From contig NZ_JNXT01000045.1 in NCBI RefSeq assembly GCF_000716675.1, positions 1-64,000 of the forward strand: a stretch of DNA of 64,000 bases, read 5' to 3'. The first letter of the stretch is position 1, and every line of letters starts with the position of its first letter. Below are positions 26,140 through 34,221 of this stretch, piece by piece. A model generated the notes under the pieces. That model had not been told where the DNA came from. It saw only the letters and a program-made list of their open reading frames with translations, and searched no databases. A program made the position numbers and the translations under genes. Source of the stretch: Streptomyces alboflavus. GTDB lineage: Bacteria > Actinomycetota > Actinomycetes > Streptomycetales > Streptomycetaceae.

Positions 26140-27738
26140 TCACTCCTCGATCTCCCGGTGGGCCGCCGCCTCCTCCAGGTCCAGCTTCCGCAGCAGGGTC
26201 CGCATCAGTTCGTCGTCGATGCGCCGCTCGTCCCGCAACCGTACGAACACCTCGCGCTCCGCGGCGATCGCCTCGCGCGCGAGCCTGCGGTAGGTGTCGT
26301 CCGCGGACTCCCCCGTGACGGGGTTGGACTGGCCGAGCCGCTCCCAGACCGAGTTGCGGCGCCGCTCGAGAACGGTGCGCAGACGGTCCTCAAGGGGCCC
26401 TGGCAGCTGGTTGCGCTCGTCCTCCATCAGCTCCCTCAGCCGGGCCTCCGCGGCCTGCGAGGCGGCGTTCTGGGCCTGCGCCTCGGCCAGTGTCTGCGCC
26501 TGCGCGTCCCGCCCTGGCACCTTCAGGACCCGGATCAGCCACGGCAGCGAGAGCCCCTGGACCACCAGCGTCCCGATGACCGTCGTGAAGGTCAGGAAGA
26601 GCACGAGGTTGCGGCCGGGGAAGGGCTCGTCGTCGTCCGTCATCAACGGGATGGAGAAGGCGATCGCCAGGGACACCACGCCCCGCATCCCGGCCCAGCT
26701 GACGATCAGCGGCCGCCGCCAGTCCATGTCGCCCTCGCGCTCACGGATCCGCGCCGACAGCGCGCGCGGCAGATACGTCGCCGGATACGACCACACGAAG
26801 CGCACCACCACGACGCACACGAACACCGCGACGGCGTACCAGATCGCCTGTCCGACGCTGTACTCACCGAGCTCCCCGAGCACCACGGGCAGCTGCAGCC
26901 CGATGAGCGCGAAGACCGCCGACTCCAGGAGGAAGCCCACGACCTTCCAGACCGCGGCCTCCTGGAGTCGCGTCTCGAAGTCGACCTGCCAGGAACGGTG
27001 CCCCAAGTAGAGGGCCACCACGACCACGGCGAGCACTCCGGAGGCGTGGAACTGCTCCGCGGCGGCGTACGCGACGAAGGGGATGAGCAGCGACAGCGTG
27101 TTCTGCAGCAGCGATTCCTTCAGGTGGGTGCGCAACCAGTGGATGGGCACCATCAGGATCAGCCCCACGCCGATCCCGCCGACCGCGGCGACCAGGAACT
27201 CCTGGATGCCGCCGCCCCAGCTCGCGCCCTCGCCGACGGCCGCCGCGAGCGCCACCTTGTAGGCGGTGATCGCGGTGGCGTCGTTCACCAGGGACTCGCC
27301 CTGGAGGATCGTCGTGATGCGCGAGGGCAGTCCCACACGGCGCGCGATGGCCGTGGCCGCCACGGCGTCCGGGGGTGCGATCACCGCCCCCAGGACGAGC
27401 GCGGCGGTCAGCGGGAGATCGGGGATCAGCAGATAGGCGAGCCAGCCGACGGCCAGCGTCGCGAACAGAACGTAACCAACGGAGAGGAGCGCGACGGGCC
27501 GCACATTGGCCCGCAGGTCCAGATACGAGCTCTCCAGGGCGGCCGTGTGCAGCAGCGGCGGCAGGATCAGCGGCAGCACCACATGCGGGTCGAGGTGGTA
27601 CTCCGGCACTCCGGGGACGTACGCCGCGATCAGGCCCACGCCCACCAGGAGCAGCGGTGCGGGGACCGGCGTGCGGCGCGCGGCGCCCGCGACAGCGGCG
27701 CTCGCGGCGATCAGCGCCACCAGGGGCAGTACGTCCAT
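26140..27738 (-). CDS. CPA1-family Na+/H+ antiporter
   Basis: 532 residues. About 12 membrane helices fill the first 400 residues; the transport motif GESLVNDATAITAYK (paired Asn-Asp) and the VLGAVIAPPDAVAATAIARRVG segment are characteristic of CPA1 NhaP/NHE exchangers that move Na+ or K+ against H+. The cytoplasmic tail of about 120 residues is helical and highly charged and probably regulatory. ATG at 27738 with AAGGGC. It is divergent from the zinc-finger protein gene, the two starts being only 47 bp apart. Confidence 0.93.
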   Translation of the reverse strand: MDVLPLVALIAASAAVAGAARRTPVPAPLLLVGVGLIAAYVPGVPEYHLDPHVVLPLILPPLLHTAALESSYLDLRANVRPVALLSVGYVLFATLAVGWLAYLLIPDLPLTAALVLGAVIAPPDAVAATAIARRVGLPSRITTILQGESLVNDATAITAYKVALAAAVGEGASWGGGIQEFLVAAVGGIGVGLILMVPIHWLRTHLKESLLQNTLSLLIPFVAYAAAEQFHASGVLAVVVVALYLGHRSWQVDFETRLQEAAVWKVVGFLLESAVFALIGLQLPVVLGELGEYSVGQAIWYAVAVFVCVVVVRFVWSYPATYLPRALSARIREREGDMDWRRPLIVSWAGMRGVVSLAIAFSIPLMTDDDEPFPGRNLVLFLTFTTVIGTLVVQGLSLPWLIRVLKVPGRDAQAQTLAEAQAQNAASQAAEARLRELMEDERNQLPGPLEDRLRTVLERRRNSVWERLGQSNPVTGESADDTYRRLAREAIAAEREVFVRLRDERRIDDELMRTLLRKLDLEEAAAHREIEE

Positions 27739-27784
27739 CGGCAAGGCCCTTCGCCGTCCGGTCTCCCGTCGTAACCTGGCCATC

Positions 27785-28045
27785 ATGAACGAGTGCTCGC
27801 ACGTCAGCGCACTGCCCCACCCCGAACCAACGCCTCTGAGCGAAACGTGTCTGGAATGCCTCGCGGCCGGCAGCCACCCCGTGCAGCTGCGGCTGTGCCT
27901 GGACTGCGGGCACGTGGGCTGCTGCGACTCGTCGCCCTTCCAGCACGCGACGGCGCACTTCAAGGAGACCGGCCATCCGGTGATGCGGACCTTCGAGCCG
28001 GGCGAGAACTGGCGTTGGTGCTTTGTCGACGGTTCGATCGTCTGA
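27785..28045 (+). CDS. UBP-type zinc finger protein
   Basis: 86 residues consisting of one ZnF-UBP domain: CLECLAAGSHPVQLRLCLDCGHVGCC supplies Cys pairs, and HATAHFKETGHPV the His ligands. In eukaryotes the fold binds ubiquitin C-termini; in bacteria its role is unknown and it commonly sits beside CPA1 antiporters, sometimes fused to them, as it does here in divergent orientation. It may modulate the exchanger (inference). Confidence 0.9.
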   Translation: MNECSHVSALPHPEPTPLSETCLECLAAGSHPVQLRLCLDCGHVGCCDSSPFQHATAHFKETGHPVMRTFEPGENWRWCFVDGSIV

Positions 28046-28205
28046 GGCCTGGGTACGTCAACCCGACGCTCGTTCTTTCCAATTGGGTCCGCGAAACCCC
28101 TAGCCACTGTCCGTACCCGTAGGCTTACTATGAGTGACAGCAACGGGGTGGGGCCCCGGGACACGGAACTGAGCAGCGCGGTAGCGTCACCGCTGAAAAA
28201 CGTGG

Positions 28206-28225
28206 TGCGTCACCCGTGTGACGCA
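28206..28225. promoter_or_regulatory. Palindrome upstream of the ushX-sigH operon
   Basis: TGCGTCAC(CCGT)GTGACGCA, 8-bp arms, 65 bp before the ushX start. Its GTCAC/GTGAC half-sites look like BldD sites but the spacing is one base too short for the BldD consensus. A regulator operator is likely; its owner is unknown. Confidence 0.55.
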
Positions 28226-28289
28226 GTCCGGACCGCCGCGGCGCGACGGCCGGAGCCCCGAAAGTGCTTGTACCACCTTGGAGGTGAGG

Positions 28290-28703
28290 GTGTCCCAGAT
28301 CGCAGGCGAGCCCGGGAATCAGGACTTCGTGGAGGTCCGCCTTCCGGCTGCGGGTGCCTACCTGTCGGTGCTGCGTACGGCCACGGCCGGCCTCGCAGCA
28401 CGCTTGGACTTCACCCTGGACGAGATCGAGGACCTCCGCATCGCTGTCGACGAGGCGTGCGCGATCCTGCTCCAGCAGGCCGTGCCCGGTTCCGTGCTCA
28501 GCTGCGTCTTCCGGCTCGTCGACGACTCCCTGGAGGTGACCGTCTCGGCGCCCACCACGGACGGCCGCGCCCCGGAGCGCGACACCTTCGCATGGACGGT
28601 CCTTTCGGCCCTCGCGGGCAAGGTCAACTCCTCGGTCGCCGACGACAAAACCGTTTCGATCAGCCTCTACAAACAGCGCGGCGCGGGACCCGGGCCGGCG
28701 TGA
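28290..28703 (+). CDS. ushX: Anti-sigma factor, RsbW-like ATPase (partner of SigH)
   Basis: 137 residues of the GHKL anti-sigma kinase fold, with the N-box-like LRIAVDEACAILLQ (E-A-C in place of the usual E-x-x-x-N). In S. coelicolor the homologous gene (also called prsH or rshA) encodes the SigH antagonist. The GTG at 28290 follows GGAGGTGAGG. Its stop overlaps the sigH start. The atypical N-box and weak ATP-lid suggest binding without strong kinase activity (inference). Confidence 0.87.
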   Translation: MSQIAGEPGNQDFVEVRLPAAGAYLSVLRTATAGLAARLDFTLDEIEDLRIAVDEACAILLQQAVPGSVLSCVFRLVDDSLEVTVSAPTTDGRAPERDTFAWTVLSALAGKVNSSVADDKTVSISLYKQRGAGPGPA

Positions 28704-29866
28704 GGAACGGGGACGGGCCGGTGCGGGACGAAGAGCGCGGCACACGTGGCACACACGGTCTGCCCGCCCGCGGCAGGGGCGGCACGCGTCCGGCCTCCGG
28801 GCGCGCTCCGGTGGAGCCGGGGCCTGCCCCCGGCGGCATCCCCGAGCAGCAGGCCAGGCCGCACCCACAGGACCCGGAGCAGCAGGGTCAGCGGGCGGTG
28901 GCCGGGACGGCCGCCGCCGAAGAGCAGGCAGAGCCGACCGCCGGGGACGGGACCGACGAGCTGTCCGGCCCGGGCGGGCGACAGGACCAAGCAGGCGCCG
29001 CACGCAGGGGGTCCCCCCGGGCGTCCAGCACTGGGGGCGAGTCCCCAGAAGGGCGGCGGCGGGTGACGGGCGGGACGATGAGCGAGCACGAGCAGCACAG
29101 CCGGCACGATCCACAGGACCGCAGCGGCGCGCGGGCGAAGTTCGTGGAGCTGCGCGCCCTGGAGAACGGCAGCGCGGAGTACGCGGAGCTGCGCAATCAG
29201 CTGGTCCGCATGCACCTGCCGCTCGTGGAGCACCTGGCCCGCCGCTTCCGCAACCGCGGCGAACCCCTGGACGACCTGACCCAGGTCGCCACGATCGGCC
29301 TCATCAAGTCGGTGGACCGGTTCGACCCGGACCGCGGCGTCGAGTTCTCCACGTACGCCACCCCGACGGTCGTCGGCGAGATCAAGCGCCACTTCCGCGA
29401 CAAGGGCTGGGCGGTGCGGGTGCCGCGGCGGCTGCAGGAGCTGCGTCTCGCGCTGACGACGGCCACGGCCGAGCTGTCGCAGCTGCACGGCCGCTCCCCG
29501 ACCGTGCACGAGCTGGCCGAGAAGCTGGCGATCTCCGAGGAGGAGGTCCTGGAGGGCCTGGAGTCGGCGAACGCGTACTCCACGCTGTCCCTGGACGTCC
29601 CGGACACGGACGACGAGTCACCGGCCGTGGCGGACACCCTCGGCGCCGAGGACGAGGCCCTGGAGGGCGTCGAGTACCGCGAATCTCTCAAGCCGCTCCT
29701 GGAGGACCTGCCGCCGCGCGAGAAGCGCATCCTGCTGCTGCGGTTCTTCGGGAACATGACGCAGTCGCAGATCGCCCAGGAGGTCGGCATCTCCCAGATG
29801 CACGTCTCCCGGCTGCTCGCGCGCACCCTCGCGCAGCTGCGCGAGAAGCTCCTCGTCGAGGAGTGA
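28700..29866 (+). CDS. sigH: SigB-family stress sigma factor SigH
   Basis: 388 residues from the GTG at 28700, which overlaps the ushX stop. The C-terminal 260 residues are a SigB/SigF-type sigma factor: region 2 (LVRMHLPLVEHLARRF, DLTQVATIGLIKSVDRFDPDRGVEFSTYA), region 3, and region 4 with helix-turn-helix (MTQSQIAQEVGISQMHVSRLLARTL). The first 120 residues are a Pro/Gly/Gln-rich, probably disordered extension. Internal starts at 29063 (GTG) and 29078 (ATG, 262 residues) would give a minimal sigma. S. coelicolor SigH is known to exist as several size isoforms. It directs osmotic-stress and developmental genes. Confidence 0.92.
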   Translation: MRNGDGPVRDEERGTRGTHGLPARGRGGTRPASGRAPVEPGPAPGGIPEQQARPHPQDPEQQGQRAVAGTAAAEEQAEPTAGDGTDELSGPGGRQDQAGAARRGSPRASSTGGESPEGRRRVTGGTMSEHEQHSRHDPQDRSGARAKFVELRALENGSAEYAELRNQLVRMHLPLVEHLARRFRNRGEPLDDLTQVATIGLIKSVDRFDPDRGVEFSTYATPTVVGEIKRHFRDKGWAVRVPRRLQELRLALTTATAELSQLHGRSPTVHELAEKLAISEEEVLEGLESANAYSTLSLDVPDTDDESPAVADTLGAEDEALEGVEYRESLKPLLEDLPPREKRILLLRFFGNMTQSQIAQEVGISQMHVSRLLARTLAQLREKLLVEE

Positions 29867-29909
29867 CGCAGGAGTGACCGAGGAGCAGGAGTGACCGAGG
29901 AGTGAGCGG

Positions 29910-30013
29910 GCCGCACGGACCGGCACACGGTCGCAGGAACGCCACTGGGGGCGGCAAGGATGACCTTGCCGCCCCCAGTGGCGTTCCTGCGACCGTGTGC
30001 CGGTCCGTGCGGC
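29910..30013. terminator. 50-bp perfect inverted repeat between convergent genes
   Basis: Arms 29910-29959 and 29964-30013 are perfectly complementary over 50 bp with a 4-base loop. The repeat lies 43 bp past the sigH stop, and its last base is the final base of the stop codon of the convergent membrane-protein gene. It should act as a bidirectional terminator but is much longer than most. Confidence 0.95.
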
Positions 30014-30471
30014 TACTTGCCGCCTTCCTGTACGTTCCCGTTCCCTGCCCCGCCGATGCCGAGCGCCTCGGTGGTGGCGGGATGGATGAGCAGCACCAGC
30101 GTCGCGACCGCGACCGCCGCCAGCGCGATACCGCCGGGAATCATCGCGCTGTCCGCCTGGAGCAGCTGCCAGGCCACGGGCAGCGCCATGATCTGCGTGA
30201 TGATCGCGGGCCCGCGCGCCCAGCTGCGCAGCCGCAGCAGACCGCGCGCGGCGAGCAGCGGAAGGAGTGCGAGGACGATCAGCGTGACGCCGCCCGTCGT
30301 CGCCTGGCGCGGGTTGTCGGGGTCGCCCGCGAGCCCCATGACGAGCATGTAGGCACCGCCGACGACGAGGGCCAAGCCCTCCAGCGCGGCGAGTGCCGCG
30401 GCGGCCGTGAGGCGCCCGGGGCGGGGGCCCGACGCGGGGGCTTCGGGGGTGGTCTTCGGCTCAGTGCTCAC
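30013..30471 (-). CDS. Integral membrane protein, four helices
   Basis: 152 residues: a Pro-rich cytoplasmic N-terminus, then four hydrophobic segments at about 22-45, 58-78, 85-103 and 110-132, with a short Gly/Asn-rich tail. This topology is common in uncharacterised Streptomyces proteins near sigH. No motif suggests transport or catalysis. It converges with sigH across the 50-bp inverted repeat. Confidence 0.82.
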   Translation of the reverse strand: MSTEPKTTPEAPASGPRPGRLTAAAALAALEGLALVVGGAYMLVMGLAGDPDNPRQATTGGVTLIVLALLPLLAARGLLRLRSWARGPAIITQIMALPVAWQLLQADSAMIPGGIALAAVAVATLVLLIHPATTEALGIGGAGNGNVQEGGK

Positions 30472-30573
30472 GCATCGAGGGTAGCCCCGAGCGTCCGGGG
30501 AGCGGCACGTCGGTGCGGTTCGGGCCAGACCTCGGTCTGGGCCAGGTAAAGACCCCTAGGTAGTCTGCTGCGC

Positions 30574-31542
30574 ATGCGTGCACTTCTCGTGGTCAACCCG
30601 GCGGCTACTACCACCAGTGCGCGCACACGTGACGTACTGATCCACGCGCTCGCGAGCGAGATGAAGCTGGAAGCGGTCACTACGGAGTACCGCGGTCACG
30701 CCCGGGACCTCGGCCGGCAGGCCGCGGAGAGCAAGGACATCGAGCTGGTCGTGGCCCTCGGTGGCGACGGCACGGTCAACGAGGTCGTCAACGGTCTGCT
30801 GCACAACGGCCCCTCTCCGGAGAACCTGCCCCGCCTCGCCGTCGTCCCCGGGGGTTCGACGAATGTCTTCGCGCGCGCCCTGGGCCTGCCGAACGACGCC
30901 GTGGAGGCGACCGGCGCCCTCCTGGACGCGCTGCGTGAAGGAAGTGAACGCACAGTGAGCCTCGGCCGGGTCTCCGGGACCCCCGGGACGGATGACGAAG
31001 CGGTGCCGTCGCGCTGGTTCACGTTCGCGGCGGGGCTGGGATTCGACGCCGGAGTGGTCGGCCGGGTCGAACAGCACAGGGAGCGCGGCAAGCGCTCGAC
31101 GCACGCTCTTTACGTGCGCCAGGTGGTACGCCAGTTCCTCGGCGAGGGCGACCGCCGGCACGGTTCGATCACCCTGGAGCAGGCCGGCGAGGAGCCGGTG
31201 ACGGACCTCGTGATGTCCATAGTCTGCAACACCTCCCCCTGGTCCTACCTGGGCAATCGTCCGTTGTACGCGTCCCCGAAGGCGTCCTTCGAGACGGGCC
31301 TGGACGTGCTGGGGCTCAAGCGTCTTTCGACGGCTTCTGTGGCCCGGTACGGCACCCAGCTGCTCCGGTCGACACCCGACCGCGGGCCCCACGGAAAGAA
31401 CGCCGTCTCGCTGCACGACCTGACGGACTTCACCTTGCATTCGAAGGTGCCCCTCCCCCTCCAGATGGACGGTGACCACCTGGGGCTGCGGACGAGCGTG
31501 ACGTTCACAGGCGTACGCCGTGCACTGCGTGTGATTGTGTGA
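30574..31542 (+). CDS. Diacylglycerol kinase-family lipid kinase
   Basis: 322 residues. VALGGDGTVNEVVNGL (the GGDG ATP-binding motif) and VVPGGSTNVFARALGLP define the DAGK/sphingosine kinase catalytic domain, and the C-terminal beta-sandwich ends in the expected VPLPLQMDGDHLG. The likely reaction is phosphorylation of diacylglycerol or a related membrane lipid, recycling it to phospholipid synthesis. The ATG start is directly supported by RALLVVNPAA, the usual family N-terminus. It precedes wblE. Confidence 0.92.
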   Translation: MRALLVVNPAATTTSARTRDVLIHALASEMKLEAVTTEYRGHARDLGRQAAESKDIELVVALGGDGTVNEVVNGLLHNGPSPENLPRLAVVPGGSTNVFARALGLPNDAVEATGALLDALREGSERTVSLGRVSGTPGTDDEAVPSRWFTFAAGLGFDAGVVGRVEQHRERGKRSTHALYVRQVVRQFLGEGDRRHGSITLEQAGEEPVTDLVMSIVCNTSPWSYLGNRPLYASPKASFETGLDVLGLKRLSTASVARYGTQLLRSTPDRGPHGKNAVSLHDLTDFTLHSKVPLPLQMDGDHLGLRTSVTFTGVRRALRVIV

Positions 31543-31582
31543 GTGGAAGGGCCTAAAGTCCTTTCACTCGAACGTTTAGGCC
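31541..31582 (+). promoter_or_regulatory. Two overlapping, mutually exclusive hairpins
   Basis: GAGTGGAAGG (31541-31550) can pair with CCTTTCACTC (31560-31569, one G-U pair), while GGCCTAAA (31550-31557) pairs with TTTAGGCC (31575-31582). The stems compete. They follow the lipid-kinase stop directly and may be a terminator or a wblE leader switch. Confidence 0.55.
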
Positions 31583-31861
31583 AGGCTCCACCCCATGGAA
31601 GTACGGCTGTGACTCAGTCGACACCGAGGAATCAAAAAAAACTTTCCGGAAGGGGTTGTATCCGCCGCCGAGGTTTGCGAATCTCTACATGGCGATCGGG
31701 ACGGCCCGCAACATCGGCCTCTACAGGTCGCCAGAACCCCTCCTCTCACCACAAGGTCCACGCCAGGCAACTGGTAGTCGGCCCTTCCCGTGCGGGGGGA
31801 TTCGTGAAAGCGTTCACATTCACAAGCAATCTTCATGTAAGACCAAGGAGAGGTAGCAGCC

Positions 31862-32119
31862 ATGGACTGGCGTCACAACGCCGTTTGCCGCGAGGAAGAC
31901 CCCGAGCTGTTCTTCCCCATCGGCAACACCGGTCCTGCGCTGCTGCAGATCGAGGAAGCCAAGGCCGTCTGCCGTCGCTGCCCCGTCATGGAGCAGTGCC
32001 TGCAGTGGGCGCTCGAGTCCGGCCAGGACTCCGGCGTCTGGGGTGGCCTCAGCGAGGACGAGCGCCGCGCGATGAAGCGCCGCGCCGCCCGCAACCGGGC
32101 GCGCCAGGCCAGCGCCTGA
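31862..32119 (+). CDS. wblE: WhiB-family iron-sulfur regulator WblE
   Basis: 85 residues. All four cluster-ligand cysteines are present (Cys9, Cys37, Cys40, Cys46 in CRRCPVMEQC) with the GVWGG turn at 58-62 and a basic C-terminal tail for DNA binding. WblE (WhiB2-group relative, SCO5240-like) is a near-universal actinobacterial Fe-S protein, probably acting with the principal sigma factor in redox or growth control. Ribosome site AGGAGAGG. The 320-bp upstream region carries no other gene. Confidence 0.96.
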   Translation: MDWRHNAVCREEDPELFFPIGNTGPALLQIEEAKAVCRRCPVMEQCLQWALESGQDSGVWGGLSEDERRAMKRRAARNRARQASA

Positions 32120-32250
32120 CGCCCACGCCCCTTACGAGCCTGAGCTTGGCGGCGCGTGTGCCTGACGGTGTTGATCCGTAGACAGCGCGTACGCAACCCC
32201 CGCCCCCGAGCCGCAGCCGCGCAGTACCCCCGATGCGCATCGCAACGTGA

Positions 32251-32289
32251 GCAGGAAGCCCCGGACCGACATGGTCCGGGGCTTCCTGC
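32251..32289. terminator. 17-bp hairpin between wblE and the kinase gene
   Basis: Perfect 17-bp arms (32251-32267 and 32273-32289), 5-base loop, between convergent genes. It is followed by two near-perfect 19-bp direct repeats (32291-32309, 32310-32328; one mismatch). Confidence 0.88.
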
Positions 32290-32339
32290 TGTGTGCGAGT
32301 GTCCCTGCCGTGTGCAAGTGTCCCTGCCGTGTGCGCGTG

Positions 32340-33806
32340 CTACTTGTCGCCGCGTACCGGAATATCCAGGACGACGCGGGTCCCCCGCTCCGGCGCCTTG
32401 ACCATGTCGAACGTGCCGCCCAGCTCGCCCTCGACGAGGGTGCGCACGATTTGCAGGCCCAGGTTGCCCGAGCGATGCGGGTCGAAGTCGTCGGGCAGTC
32501 CGACGCCGTCGTCCTGGACGGTGATCAGAAGCCGGGCGTCCTTCGCGGTGCCGCCGCGGACCGCGGAGACCTCGACGGTGCCGGTGTCCCCCTGGGTGAA
32601 ACCGTGCTCCAGGGCGTTCTGCAGGATCTCCGTCAGGACCATCGACAGCGGCGTCGCGACCTCGGCGTCGAGAATGCCGAAGCGGCCGGTGCGCCGACCC
32701 GTGACCGTGCCCGGTGAGATCTCCGCGACCATGGCGAGGACACGGTCGGCGATCTCGTCGAACTCCACGCGCTCGTCCAGGTTCTGCGAGAGCGTCTCGT
32801 GGACGATGGCGATGGAGCCCACGCGCCGCACCGCCTCCTCCAGGGCCTCGCGGCCGGAGACGGAGTCGATGCGGCGCGCCTGCAGGCGCAGCAGGGCCGC
32901 GACCGTCTGGAGGTTGTTCTTCACCCGGTGGTGGATCTCCCGGATGGTGGCGTCCTTGGTGATCAACTCTCGCTCGCGGCGGCGCAGTTCGGTGACGTCC
33001 CGCAGCAGGACGAGCGAACCGATCCGCGGCCCCTTGGGCTTGAGCGGGATGGCGCGCAGCTGGATCACGCCGTCGCCGCCCTCGATCTCGAACTCGCGGG
33101 GCGCCCAGCCGCTGGCCAGCTTGGTCAAGGCCTCGTCCACCGGGCCCCGGGACGGGGCGAGTTCGGCGGTGGCCTTGCCGAGGTGGTGGCCCACCAGGTC
33201 GGCGGCGAGACCGAGGCGGTGGTACGCGGAGAGGGCGTTCGGCGAGGCGTACTGGACGACGCCGTCCGCGTCCAGGCGCACAAGGCCGTCCCCCACGCGC
33301 GGGGATGCGTCCATGTCGACCTGTTGCCCCTCGAAGGGAAACGATCCCGCGGCAATCATCTGCGCCAGGTCGGACGCCGACTGGAGGTAGGTGAGCTCCA
33401 GGCGCGAAGGGGTGCGCACCGTAAGGAGGTTGGTGTTGCGGGCGATGACTCCGAGGACGCGCCCCTCCCTGCGTACGGGGATGGACTCGACCCGCACCGG
33501 CACTTCCTCGCGCCACTCCGGGTCGCCCTCGCGCACGATGCGGCCCTCGTCGAGCGCCGCGTCGAGCAGCGGACGGCGGCCGCGCGGGACGAGGTGGCCG
33601 ACCATGTCGTCCTGGTAGGACGTCGGTCCGGTGTTGGGGCGCATCTGTGCGACGGAGACATAGCGCGTGCCGTCGCGGGTGGGCACCCACAGCACGAGGT
33701 CGGCGAAGGAGAGGTCGGAGAGCAGTTGCCACTCCGAGACCAGCAGATGGAGCCACTCGAGGTCGGAGTCGCCGAGGGCGGTGTGCTGGCGTACGAGGTC
33801 GTTCAT
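32340..33806 (-). CDS. PdtaS-like sensor histidine kinase (GAF, PAS, HisKA_2, HATPase)
   Basis: 488 residues. An N-terminal GAF-type domain (about 1-140), a PAS-like domain (about 165-265), then HisKA_2 with the phospho-acceptor in REIHHRVKNNLQTVAALLRLQARRI (broken: HHRVKNNLQTV) and an HATPase_c domain with N-box TEILQNALEHGF and G-box VGLPDDFD. This is the layout of mycobacterial PdtaS, whose partner PdtaR is an ANTAR antiterminator. No response regulator gene is adjacent, so it is an orphan kinase here. No membrane helices: a cytosolic sensor. ATG at 33806; GTG at 33815 is an alternative. Confidence 0.9.
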   Translation of the reverse strand: MNDLVRQHTALGDSDLEWLHLLVSEWQLLSDLSFADLVLWVPTRDGTRYVSVAQMRPNTGPTSYQDDMVGHLVPRGRRPLLDAALDEGRIVREGDPEWREEVPVRVESIPVRREGRVLGVIARNTNLLTVRTPSRLELTYLQSASDLAQMIAAGSFPFEGQQVDMDASPRVGDGLVRLDADGVVQYASPNALSAYHRLGLAADLVGHHLGKATAELAPSRGPVDEALTKLASGWAPREFEIEGGDGVIQLRAIPLKPKGPRIGSLVLLRDVTELRRRERELITKDATIREIHHRVKNNLQTVAALLRLQARRIDSVSGREALEEAVRRVGSIAIVHETLSQNLDERVEFDEIADRVLAMVAEISPGTVTGRRTGRFGILDAEVATPLSMVLTEILQNALEHGFTQGDTGTVEVSAVRGGTAKDARLLITVQDDGVGLPDDFDPHRSGNLGLQIVRTLVEGELGGTFDMVKAPERGTRVVLDIPVRGDK

Positions 33807-34221
33807 GGAGGGCACGTGTGCGAGCGTACCTGGCGGTCCGGGCAGGTCCGGGGGTGTTCTGCTCCCGGCGCCGGTCCCCGTCGGGCAGCGGCGCCGGGGC
33901 GGGACCCTCAACCCGACCCCAACACCGCGGCCCTTCAGGTGCATCGGCGGCCAGAATGTGCGGTACCGGCCACCGATTGAGGAGTGCCCGGCGCGGTCAG
34001 GGCAGAGAGCACCGGCTCCTCGGCCGCTCTTCTGTGCGGGAAGAGCGGAGCTTTACTCCCGCATTGTGGACTAGACCATTCTCCCATGTCTATGCGCGGG
34101 ACGGGGTTTGTTGTCGGATCTTCCTCCAGAATCGGGGGCAGGTCCGGACCTGGCGGGGAGCCCGCGCCGACGCCTCACCCGACCGCCGCCGGCTCCGGCC
34201 TCGACCCCGGCGTCGACCCGC
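33807..34221. other. Intergenic region with an orphan DasR-like site
   Basis: A 415-bp gap. At 34065-34080 TGTGGACTAGACCATT matches 12 of 16 positions of the DasR operator consensus, but no gene in the expected position starts there. No ORF in the gap looks real. An inverted GC repeat near 33875-33900 may be a terminator. Confidence 0.5.

Noticed and set aside
28206..28225. Canonical BldD box
   Set aside because: Half-sites fit but the central spacing is one base short of the published consensus.
29910..30013. Transposon end or attachment site
   Set aside because: The two arms are separated by only four bases, with no target duplication and no transposase or integrase nearby.
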